From Rhizobiales bacterium 62-47 (GTDB lineage: Bacteria > Pseudomonadota > Alphaproteobacteria > Rhizobiales > Xanthobacteraceae), in contig MKVX01000002.1 of NCBI GenBank assembly GCA_001899255.1, forward strand, positions 1 through 64,000: a DNA stretch of 64,000 nt, read 5' to 3'. The notes under the pieces are model-generated. The model had not been told where the DNA came from, made no database searches, and saw nothing but the letters and a program-made list of their open reading frames with translations. Below are positions 45,204 to 55,357 of this stretch, in pieces (within the stretch, counting starts at the first letter, position 1; each line of letters starts with the position of its first letter). A program made the translations under genes and the position numbers.

Positions 45204-47537
45204 TCACTTCGTGATGAGGCGCGGCGCCGGTTCGGCATTGAAGCTGTATTTCAGCGTGCCGAGGATGGTGCGGCCACTGCCGAGCGCGCAATAAGGCAAC
45301 CCGGTGAAGCACGACTGCACGTAGTACCGGTCGGTCAGATTCCTTGCGTTGATCTGCGCCGAGAGCCCCCTCATATCCGGACGCAGATAGCCGAAATCGT
45401 AGCTGATAGCGGCGTCGAACAACGTGTAGGACGGCACAAGGAGCGTGTTGGAGTCATTGCCATAAGTCGCGCCGACATAACGCACGCCGGCGCCGAGTCC
45501 GAGACCGGCCAGCGGGCCGTCGTGCCAGGTGTACTTGCCCCACAGCGATGCCTGGTCGCGCGCGACGTTCTTCATCACCTTGCCGGTGTTGCCCGCGACG
45601 CTGGCGGTCACTCTCGGATCCTGGTTGCTGTAGGCGCCGACCACTTCCAGTTCGCGCGTGATGTTGCCCTTGGCTTCGAACTCGAAGCCGCGCACACGCA
45701 CCGCATCGGTCTGGGTGTTGAAGAACGGGTTGAACGGATCGGACGTCAGCACGTTCTGCTGGCGGATGTCGAAGTAAGCCCCGGTCAGCATCAGGTTGGA
45801 GCCGAGCGGCTGATACTTGACGCCGATCTCGCCGCCTTCGCCGGTGGTCGGCTTGAAGGTCGCGCCGAAACGGTCGGAGCCGAGATTCGGCGTGAACGAG
45901 GTCGAGTAGTTGATGTAGGGCGAGACGCCGCTGTCGAACAGATAGTTCAGGCCGACGCGGCCGGTTTGCGCCTGATCGCTGCGCCCATAGTTGCCGGCCG
46001 GCGGATAGACGCCGGTGCTGGTGAACGCGGTGTTGACGACATCCTGACGGCCGGACATCGTCAGCGTCCAGCGATCCAGCTTGATCTGGTCCTGCAGGTA
46101 GAAACCGGCCTGCACCTGATGATCGTCGCGCTTGATGAAGGGCGGCACCAGCGAATCCCACGACGGAATCGCCGCGCCGTACACCGGATTGAATGCATCG
46201 ATCGGCGGGAACGCATAGGTGACGCGGAATTCCGACGCCGCTTTCATGTGGGTGTAGTCGAAGCCCATCAGCACCTTGTGCGTCAGCGGGCCGGTGCGGA
46301 AATCCGCCTGCAACTGGTTGTCGAGCGCGACGTTCTGGGTGTTGGCGCGGACGTAGTCATATGACCGCAGCACGAGGTTGTTGCCGATCATGCCCTCGGG
46401 GCGGATCGAGTGCAGATCCTGCGTTGCCTCGGTGTAGCGGAAGTTCTGCCGGAACTGCAGGCTGTTGTCGAAGCGATGTTCGAACGCGTAGCCGATCGCC
46501 TTTTGCTCCAACAGGTAACCGTCGGCTCCCGGCTCGCCGAGATAGGTGCTGCGCGCGATGCGCCCGAGCGGATTGCCTGCGAGGGAGACCTGCCCCGGCA
46601 CGTATTGCTGGTAACCCTTGTTGTCGATCTTCTGATACTGCGACAGGATCGTGAAGCTGGTGTCGACATTCGGCCGCCAGGTCAGGCTCGGCGCGATGAA
46701 GATCTTGTTGTCCTGAACGAAGTTGACCTCAGTATTGCTCTGCCGGAACAACCCGACCAGGCGATAGAGCCATTGGCCGGTCGCATCGACCGGACCGCCG
46801 ATATCGAAGGCACCCTGATAGCGATCGAACGACCCGAAGTTGCCTTCGACGCTGTAATGCGACGTCGCCTGCGGCCGCTTGCTGATCATGTTGACGATTC
46901 CGCCCGGATCGCTGGCTCCGTAAAGGCCCGACGACGGCCCCTTCAGAACTTCGAGCCGCTCAAGCCCGTAGGTCTCGATTTTCGGCGCGGCGAAGGTGGT
47001 GATGTCGGACGGCAACCGGAGGCCGTCGAGATAACGCGGCGCATCGAAGCCGCGCACCTTGAAGCTGTCGAAAAACTGATTGGGACCGAAGCTCGGGACA
47101 GTGACACCCGACGTATATCCGAGTGCCTGCGGCAGGTCCTGCGCACCCTGCGCCACCATCTGGTCGCGGGTGACGACCGAGATCGACTGCGGCGTTTCGA
47201 GGATCGGCGTATCGGTCTTGGTGCTGGTGACACTCTGATGCGCGAGGTATCCGACGACCGGGCCGGTGCCGCGCTCACGCACCGCGCCGGCGCCGGCGCC
47301 ATCCGGTGCCACCTGCTGCGCGGGCGCCGGTGCGGCGACACGGCGCGCCGTGCCGCGCGCGCGCGTGGTGTTGCGTTGCGGCTGCGCGCGGCGCGCCTGC
47401 TGCTGCTCCGGCGCGTTGACCGTGACGGCGGGCAGCTGCGACGATTGCGCCTGCACCTCTTGCGAGATGCAAAGCGATAGAGCCAGCGTGCTCACCGTTC
47501 CAAGACCAACAACTCTGGCAACACCAACACGCGACAT
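45204..47537 (-). CDS. TonB-dependent siderophore receptor
   Basis: A 777-residue outer-membrane receptor. It has a signal peptide (to about residue 30), a long Ala/Arg/Gln-rich linker (about 45-85) and then the plug domain (TPQSISVVTRDQMVAQG, near 115-130). A 22-strand barrel follows, with FhuA-like features such as YGLERLEVLKGPSSGLYGAS. No STN signalling domain is present, so it is not a sigma-regulator transducer. The last barrel strand ends with GTLKYSF, followed by a ten-residue tail. Ferric siderophore uptake is likely; which siderophore is unknown. Confidence 0.93.
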   Translation of the reverse strand: MSRVGVARVVGLGTVSTLALSLCISQEVQAQSSQLPAVTVNAPEQQQARRAQPQRNTTRARGTARRVAAPAPAQQVAPDGAGAGAVRERGTGPVVGYLAHQSVTSTKTDTPILETPQSISVVTRDQMVAQGAQDLPQALGYTSGVTVPSFGPNQFFDSFKVRGFDAPRYLDGLRLPSDITTFAAPKIETYGLERLEVLKGPSSGLYGASDPGGIVNMISKRPQATSHYSVEGNFGSFDRYQGAFDIGGPVDATGQWLYRLVGLFRQSNTEVNFVQDNKIFIAPSLTWRPNVDTSFTILSQYQKIDNKGYQQYVPGQVSLAGNPLGRIARSTYLGEPGADGYLLEQKAIGYAFEHRFDNSLQFRQNFRYTEATQDLHSIRPEGMIGNNLVLRSYDYVRANTQNVALDNQLQADFRTGPLTHKVLMGFDYTHMKAASEFRVTYAFPPIDAFNPVYGAAIPSWDSLVPPFIKRDDHQVQAGFYLQDQIKLDRWTLTMSGRQDVVNTAFTSTGVYPPAGNYGRSDQAQTGRVGLNYLFDSGVSPYINYSTSFTPNLGSDRFGATFKPTTGEGGEIGVKYQPLGSNLMLTGAYFDIRQQNVLTSDPFNPFFNTQTDAVRVRGFEFEAKGNITRELEVVGAYSNQDPRVTASVAGNTGKVMKNVARDQASLWGKYTWHDGPLAGLGLGAGVRYVGATYGNDSNTLLVPSYTLFDAAISYDFGYLRPDMRGLSAQINARNLTDRYYVQSCFTGLPYCALGSGRTILGTLKYSFNAEPAPRLITK

Positions 47538-47640
47538 CAGCCCAATCCCCCCAGAAAAATTCGCCGCAATTGCGCAGCGATCGATTCACCTCGCTTCCTT
47601 ATCATCCGCGTTGCGTTTGCCAGCCGTTCGGCCGTTAGAA

Positions 47641-47654
47641 CGCCTTTAAAGGCG
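47641..47654. promoter_or_regulatory. 14-bp palindromic operator candidate upstream of the TonB receptor
   Basis: CGCCTTTAAAGGCG is a perfect 14-bp palindrome about 104 bp before the receptor start. Rhizobial iron genes are often regulated by Irr, RirA or Fur-like proteins at palindromes, though this one does not match the ICE or Fur consensus I know. It is an operator candidate by symmetry and position only. Confidence 0.4.
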
Positions 47655-47730
47655 CAACATCGTGCGCGTGTGTTGCCGATGTGTCGCAGAAACCCTTGGG
47701 GCACAGCGACTTTCTGCAATCTGAAATAGG

Positions 47731-47766
47731 TCTTCGAAGAAGAGATCTAAGAGTTCTTCTAAGAAC
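47731..47766. promoter_or_regulatory. Nested inverted repeats TCTTCGAAGA and GTTCTTCTAAGAAC
   Basis: TCTTCGAAGA (47731-47740) is a perfect palindrome and GTTCTT-CT-AAGAAC (47753-47766) is an inverted repeat. The GAAGAA of the first can also pair with the TTCTTC of the second. The group could be a regulatory binding site or an RNA switch-like pair of alternative hairpins. It lies about 200 bp from the TonB receptor start and 480 bp from the DUF1254 start. Confidence 0.4.
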
Positions 47767-48244
47767 GGTTCGAGATCGCGGCACCACTGATGACGGCGCA
47801 TGTGTCGGCGACATCAGCGTCGTTGGCGATCTCGAACATTCGCATCGGGAAAATTTCCCGATCGATGCATGGACGATTTCGATGATGCGAACGTCATCGC
47901 ATTTGCCCCGCGCGTGACGACAGCATCCGCGACACAGTCGACGTCGTTACCGCGCGCTCACCATCCGCGCGGCTCCCGACGAAACGCGACATTTCGTTAT
48001 TCGCAGACCGGCGCGCGCCGACGGGACAACAGCCCCGGCGGCTTGTCGGCCGATCACGCTGCCCTTCTACCGCTCATGGCAGCGCATGCGACGCAACGTC
48101 GCGACGGTATCCGCATCCGCATCCGGCTCATGTTTTGCGCTGCCTCAAATCGACTCGCGGGACCCGGCGATAGATAATCCGCCCGTTCTCGATCACAGCG
48201 CTGCACAAGGGGCGAGATCGTCCACTGCAGTCAGGAGGACTATC

Positions 48245-49654
48245 ATGAAGAGACATTTTTCATCATTTGTTGCCGTCACGTCGCTTCTGTTTGCTTTGAT
48301 TTCGACCTCGCCGCCGAGCGCCGCGCAATCGCTGACCGCCAGCGAGGCGCAAGCCATCGCCACCGACGCCTATATCTATTTTTACCCGCTGGTGACGATG
48401 GACCTGACGCGCAAGCAGCTGATCAATTCCGATCCCAAGGTTGCGGGCATCGGCGGTCCTGCCAACACCTTCGACAACGTTCCGGCATTCCCGACCGCCG
48501 ATATGAAAGCGGTGGTCCGGCCGAATTTCGACACGCTGTATTCGAGCGGCTGGCTCGACTTGACGCGTGAACCGATGATCGTCTCCGCTCCGGATACCGG
48601 CGGCCGCTATTACCTGTTGCCGATGCTCGACATGTGGAGCGACGTGTTTGCCTCGCCGGGATGGCGCACGACGGGCACCAAGCCCGCCAGCTTCCTGATC
48701 GTGCCGCCGGGCTGGAGCGGCAGTGTGCCGGCGAACGTGACGCGCATCGATGCGCCGACGCCGCACGTCTGGATCATTGGCCGGACCAAGACCGATGGTC
48801 CGCCGGACTATGCCGCCGTCCACGCCGTGCAGAAGGGCTACACCATCACGCCGCTCTCGGGCTGGGGCAAGCCGCCGGTTGCCGTCACGCAAACCATTGA
48901 TCCCAGCGTCGACGTCAAGACGCCGCCCAAGACGCTGGTCGATACCATGGCCGGCGACAAGTACTTCGCCTATGCCGCCGAACTGCTGAAGATCAACCCG
49001 CCGCACATCACCGATCAGCCGATCATCGCGCGCATGAAAGCGATCGGCATCGAGCCGGGCAAGAGCTTCAATTTCGCCGGCGCCGACGCCACGGTGCGCA
49101 AGGCCATGGAAGACGCACCCGCTGAGGCGCGGAAACTGATGGCGTGGAAAGTCCCGACCATCGCCCGTGTCGTCAACGGGTGGTCGATGAACACCGACAC
49201 CATGGGCGTCTACGGCAACTATTACCTGAAGCGTGCGATCGTCGCGCAGCAGGGCCTCGGCGCCAATCTGCCGGAAGATGCGATCTATCCGCTCAATCTC
49301 GGCGACGAGAACGGCAAGCCGCTCGATGGCGCAAGCAAGTATGTCATCCGCTTCGCCAAGGACGCCGTGCCGCCGGTCGATGCGTTCTGGTCGATCACCC
49401 TGTACGATCCGGACGGCTTCCAGGTGGCCAATCCGATCAATCGTTTCGCGGTGAGCAGCTGGATGCCGTTCAAGCGCGACGCCGACGGCTCGCTGACGCT
49501 CTACTTCCAGAACGAAAACCCCGGTGCCGACCGCGAAGCCAACTGGCTGCCGGCGCCCAAAGGCCCGTTCAATCTCACCATGCGCCTCTATGCGCCGCAG
49601 TCGGCGGCGCTGACCGGCGTGTGGAATCCACCGGCCATCAAGCGTCTGGACTAG
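48245..49654 (+). CDS. Exported DUF1254/DUF1214 domain protein
   Basis: 469 residues from the ATG 8 nt after AGGAGG; the longer frame to 48086 lacks a site. The signal peptide is cleaved near PSAA-QSLT. The N-terminal half is DUF1254 (YIYFYPLVTMDLTRKQ, NFDTLYSSGWLDLTREP) and the C-terminal half DUF1214 (FWSITLYDPDGF, then YFQNENPGADREANWLPAP). This is a secreted or periplasmic family without an agreed function. It is not part of an obvious operon. Confidence 0.9.
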   Translation: MKRHFSSFVAVTSLLFALISTSPPSAAQSLTASEAQAIATDAYIYFYPLVTMDLTRKQLINSDPKVAGIGGPANTFDNVPAFPTADMKAVVRPNFDTLYSSGWLDLTREPMIVSAPDTGGRYYLLPMLDMWSDVFASPGWRTTGTKPASFLIVPPGWSGSVPANVTRIDAPTPHVWIIGRTKTDGPPDYAAVHAVQKGYTITPLSGWGKPPVAVTQTIDPSVDVKTPPKTLVDTMAGDKYFAYAAELLKINPPHITDQPIIARMKAIGIEPGKSFNFAGADATVRKAMEDAPAEARKLMAWKVPTIARVVNGWSMNTDTMGVYGNYYLKRAIVAQQGLGANLPEDAIYPLNLGDENGKPLDGASKYVIRFAKDAVPPVDAFWSITLYDPDGFQVANPINRFAVSSWMPFKRDADGSLTLYFQNENPGADREANWLPAPKGPFNLTMRLYAPQSAALTGVWNPPAIKRLD

Positions 49655-49685
49655 CGACCGCGAATAGCCCGCGCGCGCGGTGCCG

Positions 49686-50153
49686 TCAAAGACCGACGCC
49701 ACCGCCGCGCGCGAAACGCTTGCGGATGCGCAGCGACAGCCCATCGCAGACATCGCGATAGGCCTGCATGCGCTGCTCGCGATTGCCTTCGGTGGTGGTC
49801 GGGTCCTGCGTCGGCCAGTATTCGACCTCGACGGCGTGGGTGCGCGTCAAGTCGAGCGCCTTGTGGTGCGCTTCCGGCGACAGCGTGATGATGAGATCGA
49901 AGTTGAGGCCTTCCCAGTCGTCGAGTTCCTCGAACGTCATCGGCCGATGCCGCGAGATATCCTGGCCGAGTTCGGCCATCACGGCGACGGCGAACGGATC
50001 GAGTTCGCCCTTCTTGGCGCCGGCGGAGCGGACGTAGAGTGCCTGCGGAAACATCTGCTGCAACAGGCTCGCCGCCATCGGCGAACGCACGCTGTTGAGG
50101 CCGCAGGCGAACAACACAGCCTGCGGGTTGCGGACGCGCGCCGGCGCCGCCAT
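49686..50153 (-). CDS. Low-molecular-weight phosphotyrosine phosphatase / arsenate-reductase-like protein
   Basis: 155 residues; the ATG is used although a TTG precedes it by one codon. The CX5R active loop is CGLNSVRS near residue 17, followed by an acidic partner segment in YWPTQDPTTTEG. It is cytoplasmic and could dephosphorylate protein tyrosine or reduce arsenate. No ars gene is nearby, and the position after hisD and UPF0262 is a conserved rhizobial order, so arsenate resistance is less likely. Confidence 0.85.
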   Translation of the reverse strand: MAAPARVRNPQAVLFACGLNSVRSPMAASLLQQMFPQALYVRSAGAKKGELDPFAVAVMAELGQDISRHRPMTFEELDDWEGLNFDLIITLSPEAHHKALDLTRTHAVEVEYWPTQDPTTTEGNREQRMQAYRDVCDGLSLRIRKRFARGGGVGL

Positions 50154-50233
50154 CAATCAGGACCGCCTGTCGTGGAGCGAACACCTGCGAAGCTTGGCCG
50201 TCATCGGACTCCGACCCAGTTACGAGCACCAGC

Positions 50234-50361
50234 CTTGCCTCTCATATAGGGAGAGGTCGAATGTCGCGCGTACGCGCGACGTTCGGGTGAGCGGTTGTCG
50301 TGAATCGAGAGGCTATACCCCCTCACCCCAACCCTCTCCGAATGGGAGAGGGAGCTCACCT
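50234..50361. repeat. Dispersed intergenic repeat with CTCACCCCAACCCTCTCC hairpin
   Basis: The left part has CTCTCATATAGGGAGAGG and the palindrome TCGCGCGTACGCGCGA. The right part has CCCCCTCACCCCAACCCTCTCCGAATGGGAGAGG, a strong hairpin. Its TCACCCCAACCCTC core is complementary to GAGGGTTAGGGTGA at 14095-14110, with one mismatch. It lies between UPF0262 and the phosphatase gene and may be carried in the mRNA. Confidence 0.65.
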
Positions 50362-50391
50362 GCATCGCGGCCAAGCTTCGAACGAGAGCAA

Positions 50392-50892
50392 TCATTTCTC
50401 GCCCTTCCAGTGCAGCACGCAGATCAGCGTGAACAATCGACGCGCGGTCTCGAAATCGACGCGCACCTTGCCCCCGAGCCGCTCCATCAGCGCGCGCGAG
50501 CCTTCGTCGTGGATGCCGCGGCGGCCCATGTCGATGGCCTCGATCTTGTCCGGCGTCGCGGTGCGGATGGCATGGTAGTAGCTGTCGCAGATCATGAAGT
50601 AGTCTTTGACGACGCGGCGGAACGGCGTCAGCGACAGCAGGTGCGCCACCACCGGCGTTCCGTCCTCGCGGCGGATATCGAACATCAGCCGGTTGCCGGT
50701 GATGCCGAGATGCAGGGTGAAAGGCCCGTTATCGGCGCCGGCCGGCGCGAACAGATTCTTCTCGATCAGGTCGTAAATGGCGATGGCGCGTTCGTGCTCG
50801 ATATCCGGGCCGGAACGCCCGATCGATTCTTCATCGAGCGTCACCGCAACGATGCGGTTGTTGGGATCATCCTCTGGGGATTTGTTGCTCAT
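50392..50892 (-). CDS. UPF0262 family protein
   Basis: 166 residues from the ATG overlapping the hisD stop (ATGA). It has the family's conserved segments [47 protein letters not shown] and [14 protein letters not shown]. No biochemical function is known. It is conserved in Alphaproteobacteria next to hisD, as here. Confidence 0.92.
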   Translation of the reverse strand: MSNKSPEDDPNNRIVAVTLDEESIGRSGPDIEHERAIAIYDLIEKNLFAPAGADNGPFTLHLGITGNRLMFDIRREDGTPVVAHLLSLTPFRRVVKDYFMICDSYYHAIRTATPDKIEAIDMGRRGIHDEGSRALMERLGGKVRVDFETARRLFTLICVLHWKGEK

Positions 50893-52184
50893 CGCAAATT
50901 GAGACGCCGTCCGACCGAGCGCGCATGGGCATCGAGTCCCTCGGCCTGACCGAGGGTCATGGCCGCCGGCCCCAGCGCCCGCAACTGGTCCGGCCCGCAC
51001 CGCAGGATCGACGTTCGCTTCATGAAGTCAAGCACACCGAGGCCGGACGAGAACCGCGCCGAGCGCGCCGTGGGCAGCACGTGGTTGGAGCCGCCGACAT
51101 AATCGCCGATCGCCTCCGGGGTGTGCGGACCGAGGAAGATCGCGCCGGCGTTGCGGATTTGACCGGCGAGCGCGTCCGGATTGGCGGTCATGATTTCCAA
51201 ATGTTCGGCGGCGATGGCGTCGGCGAGCTTGACCGCCTCGTCCAGCGTCTGCACGCGGATGATGGCGCCGAAGTCGTTCCACGAGGCGCGCGCGATGGCG
51301 GCACGCGGCAGGGTGGCAAACTGCGCCTCGACGGCCTGCGCGACATCGCGGGCCAGTTCGTCGTTATCGGTGATCAGGATCGACTGCGCGTTGGCGTCGT
51401 GCTCGGCCTGCGCCAGCAGGTCGGCGGCGATCCAGTCGGCATTGCCGGTGTGATCGGCGATCACCAGCACCTCGGACGGCCCGGCGATCATGTCGATGCC
51501 GACCTTGCCGAACACCAGCCGCTTGGCCGCGGCGACATAGGCATTGCCAGGGCCGACGATCTTGGCCACCGGCGCGATGGTCGCGGTGCCATAGGCCAGC
51601 GCCGCCACCGCCTGCGCACCGCCGACACGATAGATTTCCGAAGCGCCACCGAGTTGCGCCGCCGCCAGCACCAGCGGATTGAGCTTGCCGTCCGGCGACG
51701 GCACCACCATCACCACCCGTTCGACGCCGGCGACCTTGGCGGGCACCGCGTTCATCAGCACCGAGGAGGGGTACGCCGCCGAGCCGCCGGGCACGTAGAG
51801 GCCCACCGCCTCGATGGCGGTCCAGCGCGAGCCGAGTTCGACACCGAGCGGATCGGTGAAGCGGTCATCCTTGGGCAACTGGCGGCGATGGAACACCTCG
51901 ATCCGGTCGCGGGCGAGCTTCAGGGCGTCCAGCGTTGCCGCGTCGCAGGCCGCGATCGCTGCCGCAATTTCGTCACGGGTTATTCGCAAGCCCGCCGCAT
52001 CGATTTCCAGCCGGTCGTATTTGCGCGTCGCCTCGAGCAAGGCGGCATCGCCGCGCGCCGCCACGTCATCGACGATGGCCCGTGTCGCCGCCTCGATATC
52101 GGCGGACACTTCGCGCTTGGTAGTGAGAAAGGCCGCGAATTGCGAGGCGAAATCGGCGCTGCGGCTGTCGATGCGGATCGGCAT
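50889..52184 (-). CDS. hisD: Histidinol dehydrogenase
   Basis: A 431-residue NAD enzyme for the last two steps of histidine synthesis. The start ATG of MPIRIDSRS is chosen because homology begins there. Zn-site residues are in [11 protein letters not shown], and the catalytic Glu/His are in [20 protein letters not shown]. The Rossmann-like [12 protein letters not shown] is present. It is followed by UPF0262 with ATGA overlap. Confidence 0.96.
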   Translation of the reverse strand: MPIRIDSRSADFASQFAAFLTTKREVSADIEAATRAIVDDVAARGDAALLEATRKYDRLEIDAAGLRITRDEIAAAIAACDAATLDALKLARDRIEVFHRRQLPKDDRFTDPLGVELGSRWTAIEAVGLYVPGGSAAYPSSVLMNAVPAKVAGVERVVMVVPSPDGKLNPLVLAAAQLGGASEIYRVGGAQAVAALAYGTATIAPVAKIVGPGNAYVAAAKRLVFGKVGIDMIAGPSEVLVIADHTGNADWIAADLLAQAEHDANAQSILITDNDELARDVAQAVEAQFATLPRAAIARASWNDFGAIIRVQTLDEAVKLADAIAAEHLEIMTANPDALAGQIRNAGAIFLGPHTPEAIGDYVGGSNHVLPTARSARFSSGLGVLDFMKRTSILRCGPDQLRALGPAAMTLGQAEGLDAHARSVGRRLNLR

Positions 52185-52288
52185 ATCGGTTTTCCAGAGC
52201 TTCCGTCGCAAGGACGGCAGCCTGCTCAATGACGCGACCGCAAATCGCCGTCAACCCTTTGTTCTCACAGACCAAGTTAACGAGGCGC

Positions 52289-52744
52289 TCAAACGTCGGA
52301 TATCGGCGGATTCGGCGCCTCGCCATGGCCTCCGGCGGCGAGATCGTCCGGTCCGAGATCGGCCAACTCGCATTCGAGGCATTCGACATCGAGACGCAGC
52401 GCGCCGCCGTTGGCGAACATCATCACCACGCTGCCGCCCGGCGGTTCGGCCGCATGAAATTCCATGCCGAGCATTTCGAGCCGCATGTCGGGCCGATCCA
52501 GATCGATCGCGCGCGATTTGCAGGCCAGCACGCGATCGAAACGCAGCGCCGAGATCAACCGGCGCGGCGCCGTCTCACCTTCGAGAGTCTGCTCCCAGTC
52601 GAGACGACTCATGCCGACCACCAGCCGTTTCTCGCTTTGCCGCCAGATGATATCGGCGGTCTTGATCACCGCATCCTGCACATGCGCCGAGATCACCGCG
52701 AGATCGTCGGCATCGAGCGCAATCAATTTGACCGCGTCCTTCAC
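52289..52744 (-). CDS. DUF2948 family protein
   Basis: 151 residues from a GTG 8 bp after the murA stop; the frame extends antisense-like into murA but homology begins KDAVKLIALDADDLAVIS. Conserved features include SEKRLVVGMSRLDWE and the DVECLECELADLGPDD C-terminus. The family has no known function and is typically found between murA and hisD in rhizobia, as it is here. The GTG start can be missed by gene callers. Confidence 0.85.
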   Translation of the reverse strand: MKDAVKLIALDADDLAVISAHVQDAVIKTADIIWRQSEKRLVVGMSRLDWEQTLEGETAPRRLISALRFDRVLACKSRAIDLDRPDMRLEMLGMEFHAAEPPGGSVVMMFANGGALRLDVECLECELADLGPDDLAAGGHGEAPNPPISDV

Positions 52745-52752
52745 GAGCAAAA

Positions 52753-54042
52753 TTATCCGCTGATACGTTCGATGGTCGCGCCGCAAGCCGACAACTTGTC
52801 CTCCAGCCGTTCGAAGCCGCGATCGAGATGATAGACGCGATTGACCATGGTCTCGCCCTCGGCTGCAAGCGCCGCGATCACAAGCGACACCGACGCGCGG
52901 AGATCGGTCGCCATCACCGGCGCACCGCGCAGTTTGTCGATGCCTTCGACAATCGCCGTCTCGCCATCGAGCTGGATGCGTGCGCCGAACCGCGCCAATT
53001 CCTGCACATGCATGAAGCGATTTTCGAAGATGGTTTCGGTGATGTGCGAGGAGCCTTTGGCGCAGGTCATCAGCGCCATCAGTTGCGCCTGCAGATCGGT
53101 CGGGAAACCGGGGAACGGCGAGGTCGCGACATTCACCGCCTTGATGCCGGCGCCGTTGCGCGTGACGCGAATGCCTTCGTTGTTGACGGTGATATCGGCG
53201 CCGGCCTGCTGCAGCACGTCGAGCGCCGACTGCAACAGCTCCGGCCGCGCGCCGGCCAATTGCACATCGCCGCCAGTCATCGCCACCGCCATCGCGTAAG
53301 TGCCGGTCTCGATGCGATCCGGCAACACAGTATGCCGCGCGCCGCCGAGCTTGCTGACTCCTTCGATGACAATGCGCGGCGTGCCGGCGCCGGAAATGCG
53401 CGCGCCCATCTTGTTGAGGCAGTCGGCGACGTCGAGAATTTCCGGTTCGCATGCGGCGTTGGTAATTACGGTCGTGCCGCGCGCCAATGTCGCCGCCATC
53501 AGCGCGACATGGGTGCCGCTCACCGTCACCTTCGGGAAATCGATCGTTGCGCCCTTAAGACCGCCGGGCGCCTTGGCGATGACGTAGCCGCCATCGATGG
53601 CGATCTCGGCGCCGAGTTTATCCAGCGCCATGATCAGCAGATCGACCGGCCGCGTGCCGATGGCGCAACCGCCGGGCAACGACACCTTGGCCTCATGCAT
53701 GCGCGCCAGCAGCGGCGCGATCACCCAGAACGAGGCACGCATCTTCGACACCAATTCATAAGGCGCCGTCGTATCGATGATGTTGGCCGCAGAGATGTGC
53801 AAGGTCTGGCCCTGATATTCATGATCGCCCGGGCGCTTGCCCGCCGACATGATATCGACGCCGTGATTGCCGAGAATGCGCTGCAACTGCGCGACATCCG
53901 CGAGCCGCGGAACGTTATCCAGAATCAGCGTCTGATCCGTCAGCAGGCTCGCGATCATCAAGGGCAGCGCCGCATTCTTGGCGCCCGAGATCGGAATTGT
54001 GCCGTTGAGCTTATTGCCGCCGACGATGCGAATGCGATCCAT
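52753..54042 (-). CDS. murA: UDP-N-acetylglucosamine 1-carboxyvinyltransferase
   Basis: A 429-residue enzyme for the first committed step of peptidoglycan synthesis. It starts at [14 protein letters not shown]. Catalytic Lys-Asn is in [11 protein letters not shown], and the active-site loop has Cys in [13 protein letters not shown], the fosfomycin-sensitive form. It leads a run of minus-strand housekeeping genes. Confidence 0.96.
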   Translation of the reverse strand: MDRIRIVGGNKLNGTIPISGAKNAALPLMIASLLTDQTLILDNVPRLADVAQLQRILGNHGVDIMSAGKRPGDHEYQGQTLHISAANIIDTTAPYELVSKMRASFWVIAPLLARMHEAKVSLPGGCAIGTRPVDLLIMALDKLGAEIAIDGGYVIAKAPGGLKGATIDFPKVTVSGTHVALMAATLARGTTVITNAACEPEILDVADCLNKMGARISGAGTPRIVIEGVSKLGGARHTVLPDRIETGTYAMAVAMTGGDVQLAGARPELLQSALDVLQQAGADITVNNEGIRVTRNGAGIKAVNVATSPFPGFPTDLQAQLMALMTCAKGSSHITETIFENRFMHVQELARFGARIQLDGETAIVEGIDKLRGAPVMATDLRASVSLVIAALAAEGETMVNRVYHLDRGFERLEDKLSACGATIERISG

Positions 54043-54192
54043 GCCGATTCCCGTTGTTGCTGTGCACAAATATCTAGGCGAACCAGCGCCCCAATGCAAA
54101 ATCTTCCCGCAAAAGCTCGACCATTTGCGGCGATTTGATGGGCCACCGCGCCGATTGCGCCATTTCTATCCGCAAGTCCTTGCCCATAAGTC

Positions 54193-54852
54193 TCAGAGCC
54201 GGTTGATGTCCTCGCTCTCCAGCACCGGCTTGGCGTAGCCGCGGCGCGCCACCGCAATCATGCCGCGTCCCATCTGCTCGGTGGTCGTCATGTACCTTGG
54301 CGCGATCTTGTTGAGCACCGTCAGCAGCGGCGCAGCCAATGCATAGAACGCCTGATACCACGCGGTTTTCGACCTGATGCCATGCAGCGGCTGGATGCCC
54401 GCGGGCCGGAACATGTAGGCTGCCTTGAACGGCAGCTTGAGCAGATCGTTTTCGGTCTTGCCCTTGACCCGCGCCCACATCACGCGGCCCTGCTCGGAAC
54501 TGTCGGTGCCCGCGCCGGTGACATAGACGAACACCATCTGCGGGTTGAGCTTCGCCAGCACGGTCGCTGCAGCCATGGTGATGTCATAGGTCAAATGGCG
54601 GTAACGCTCTTCGGTCAATCCGACAGAGGTGACGCCGAGACAGAAAAAGCAGGCGTCGAATCCGGTCAGTTTTGATTCGACGCCGGTGTAATCGAGGAAA
54701 TTGTCGTGCTGCAACTCCGCGAGCTTGGCGTGGCGCTGGCCGGTGACGCTGCGCCCGATCGCCAGCACGTGCTCGACTTGCGGATCGCGCAGGCATTCGC
54801 GTAAGACTCCCTGCCCGACCATTCCGGTCGCACCGAACAGGATGACCTTCAT
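54193..54852 (-). CDS. NAD(P)-binding atypical SDR protein
   Basis: A 219-residue Rossmann protein starting MKVILFGATGMVGQGVLREC, with the GATGMVGQG dinucleotide motif. The segments FCLGVTSVG and YVTGAGTDSSEQG resemble the YwnB/NmrA-type or oxidoreductase HTATIP2-like group. The catalytic tetrad is not complete, so it may be a redox sensor or a cofactor-bound reductase. It starts 10 bp after the upstream membrane-protein gene, suggesting co-transcription. Confidence 0.8.
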   Translation of the reverse strand: MKVILFGATGMVGQGVLRECLRDPQVEHVLAIGRSVTGQRHAKLAELQHDNFLDYTGVESKLTGFDACFFCLGVTSVGLTEERYRHLTYDITMAAATVLAKLNPQMVFVYVTGAGTDSSEQGRVMWARVKGKTENDLLKLPFKAAYMFRPAGIQPLHGIRSKTAWYQAFYALAAPLLTVLNKIAPRYMTTTEQMGRGMIAVARRGYAKPVLESEDINRL

Positions 54853-54862
54853 CGCCGGCCGA

Positions 54863-55357
54863 TCAAACCATGCGAGCCACGGACGGCCGGAATCGCATCG
54901 CCGCGACAATCGTCACGATCACGAAGAAGAGCAAGGCCGCCCCCTGGGCGATGACGAACGGCAATTCGGATTGCGTCGGCGCCAGCGCGTTGAGCGGTGC
55001 GATCTTGAGGAATGACTGGATGATCAGCACGAACACATTGAGATACAGCGCGATCATCGCGGTGACGACATAGACCGGCCGCCAGACTCCCGACAAGTGC
55101 CGGCCATAGAGCGCGTAGAGCGCCACCGCCAGAATGACCAGCGAGACGATGCCGACGATGTGCGACGGCAGCAGCTTGCTGACTGGAAACAGAAAGCCTG
55201 TGACGCTGGTCGCGACGGTGGCGGCGAGGAAAATCGCCGTCCAGCCATCGCGCCGTTGCGAGGCGAGCAGACCGGCCATCGCGACGAAACCCGCGACGAT
55301 GCCTATCAGGCTCAATACGACATGAATGAAAGTGAGAGTCGTCATTCCGAGGATCAT
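54863..55357 (-). CDS. Four-helix integral membrane protein
   Basis: About 164 residues from the ATG that follows AAGGGG; a TTG at 55372 would add five residues. Four or five hydrophobic helices span it (FIHVVLSLIGIVAGFVAMAG, AIFLAATVATSVTGFLFP, IVGIVSLVILAVALYALYG, VYVVTAMIALYLNVFVLI). No named family was recognised. The gene is followed closely by the NAD(P)-binding protein gene. Confidence 0.8.
   Translation of the reverse strand: MILGMTTLTFIHVVLSLIGIVAGFVAMAGLLASQRRDGWTAIFLAATVATSVTGFLFPVSKLLPSHIVGIVSLVILAVALYALYGRHLSGVWRPVYVVTAMIALYLNVFVLIIQSFLKIAPLNALAPTQSELPFVIAQGAALLFFVIVTIVAAMRFRPSVARMV

Larger units (their letters stand above)
47538..48244. other. Long divergent intergenic region between TonB receptor and DUF1254 gene
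   Basis: Over 700 bp without a credible gene. Frames through it are short or extend other genes upstream. It contains several palindromes (47641-47654 and 47731-47766), described separately, and a clean AGGAGG site before the DUF1254 start. It must hold two promoters. No recognisable structured RNA was seen. Confidence 0.7.

Noticed and set aside
48263..49753. 496-residue minus-strand frame opposite the DUF1254 gene
   Set aside because: Codon-position GC shadow; the plus strand has a signal peptide, ribosome site and recognised domains.
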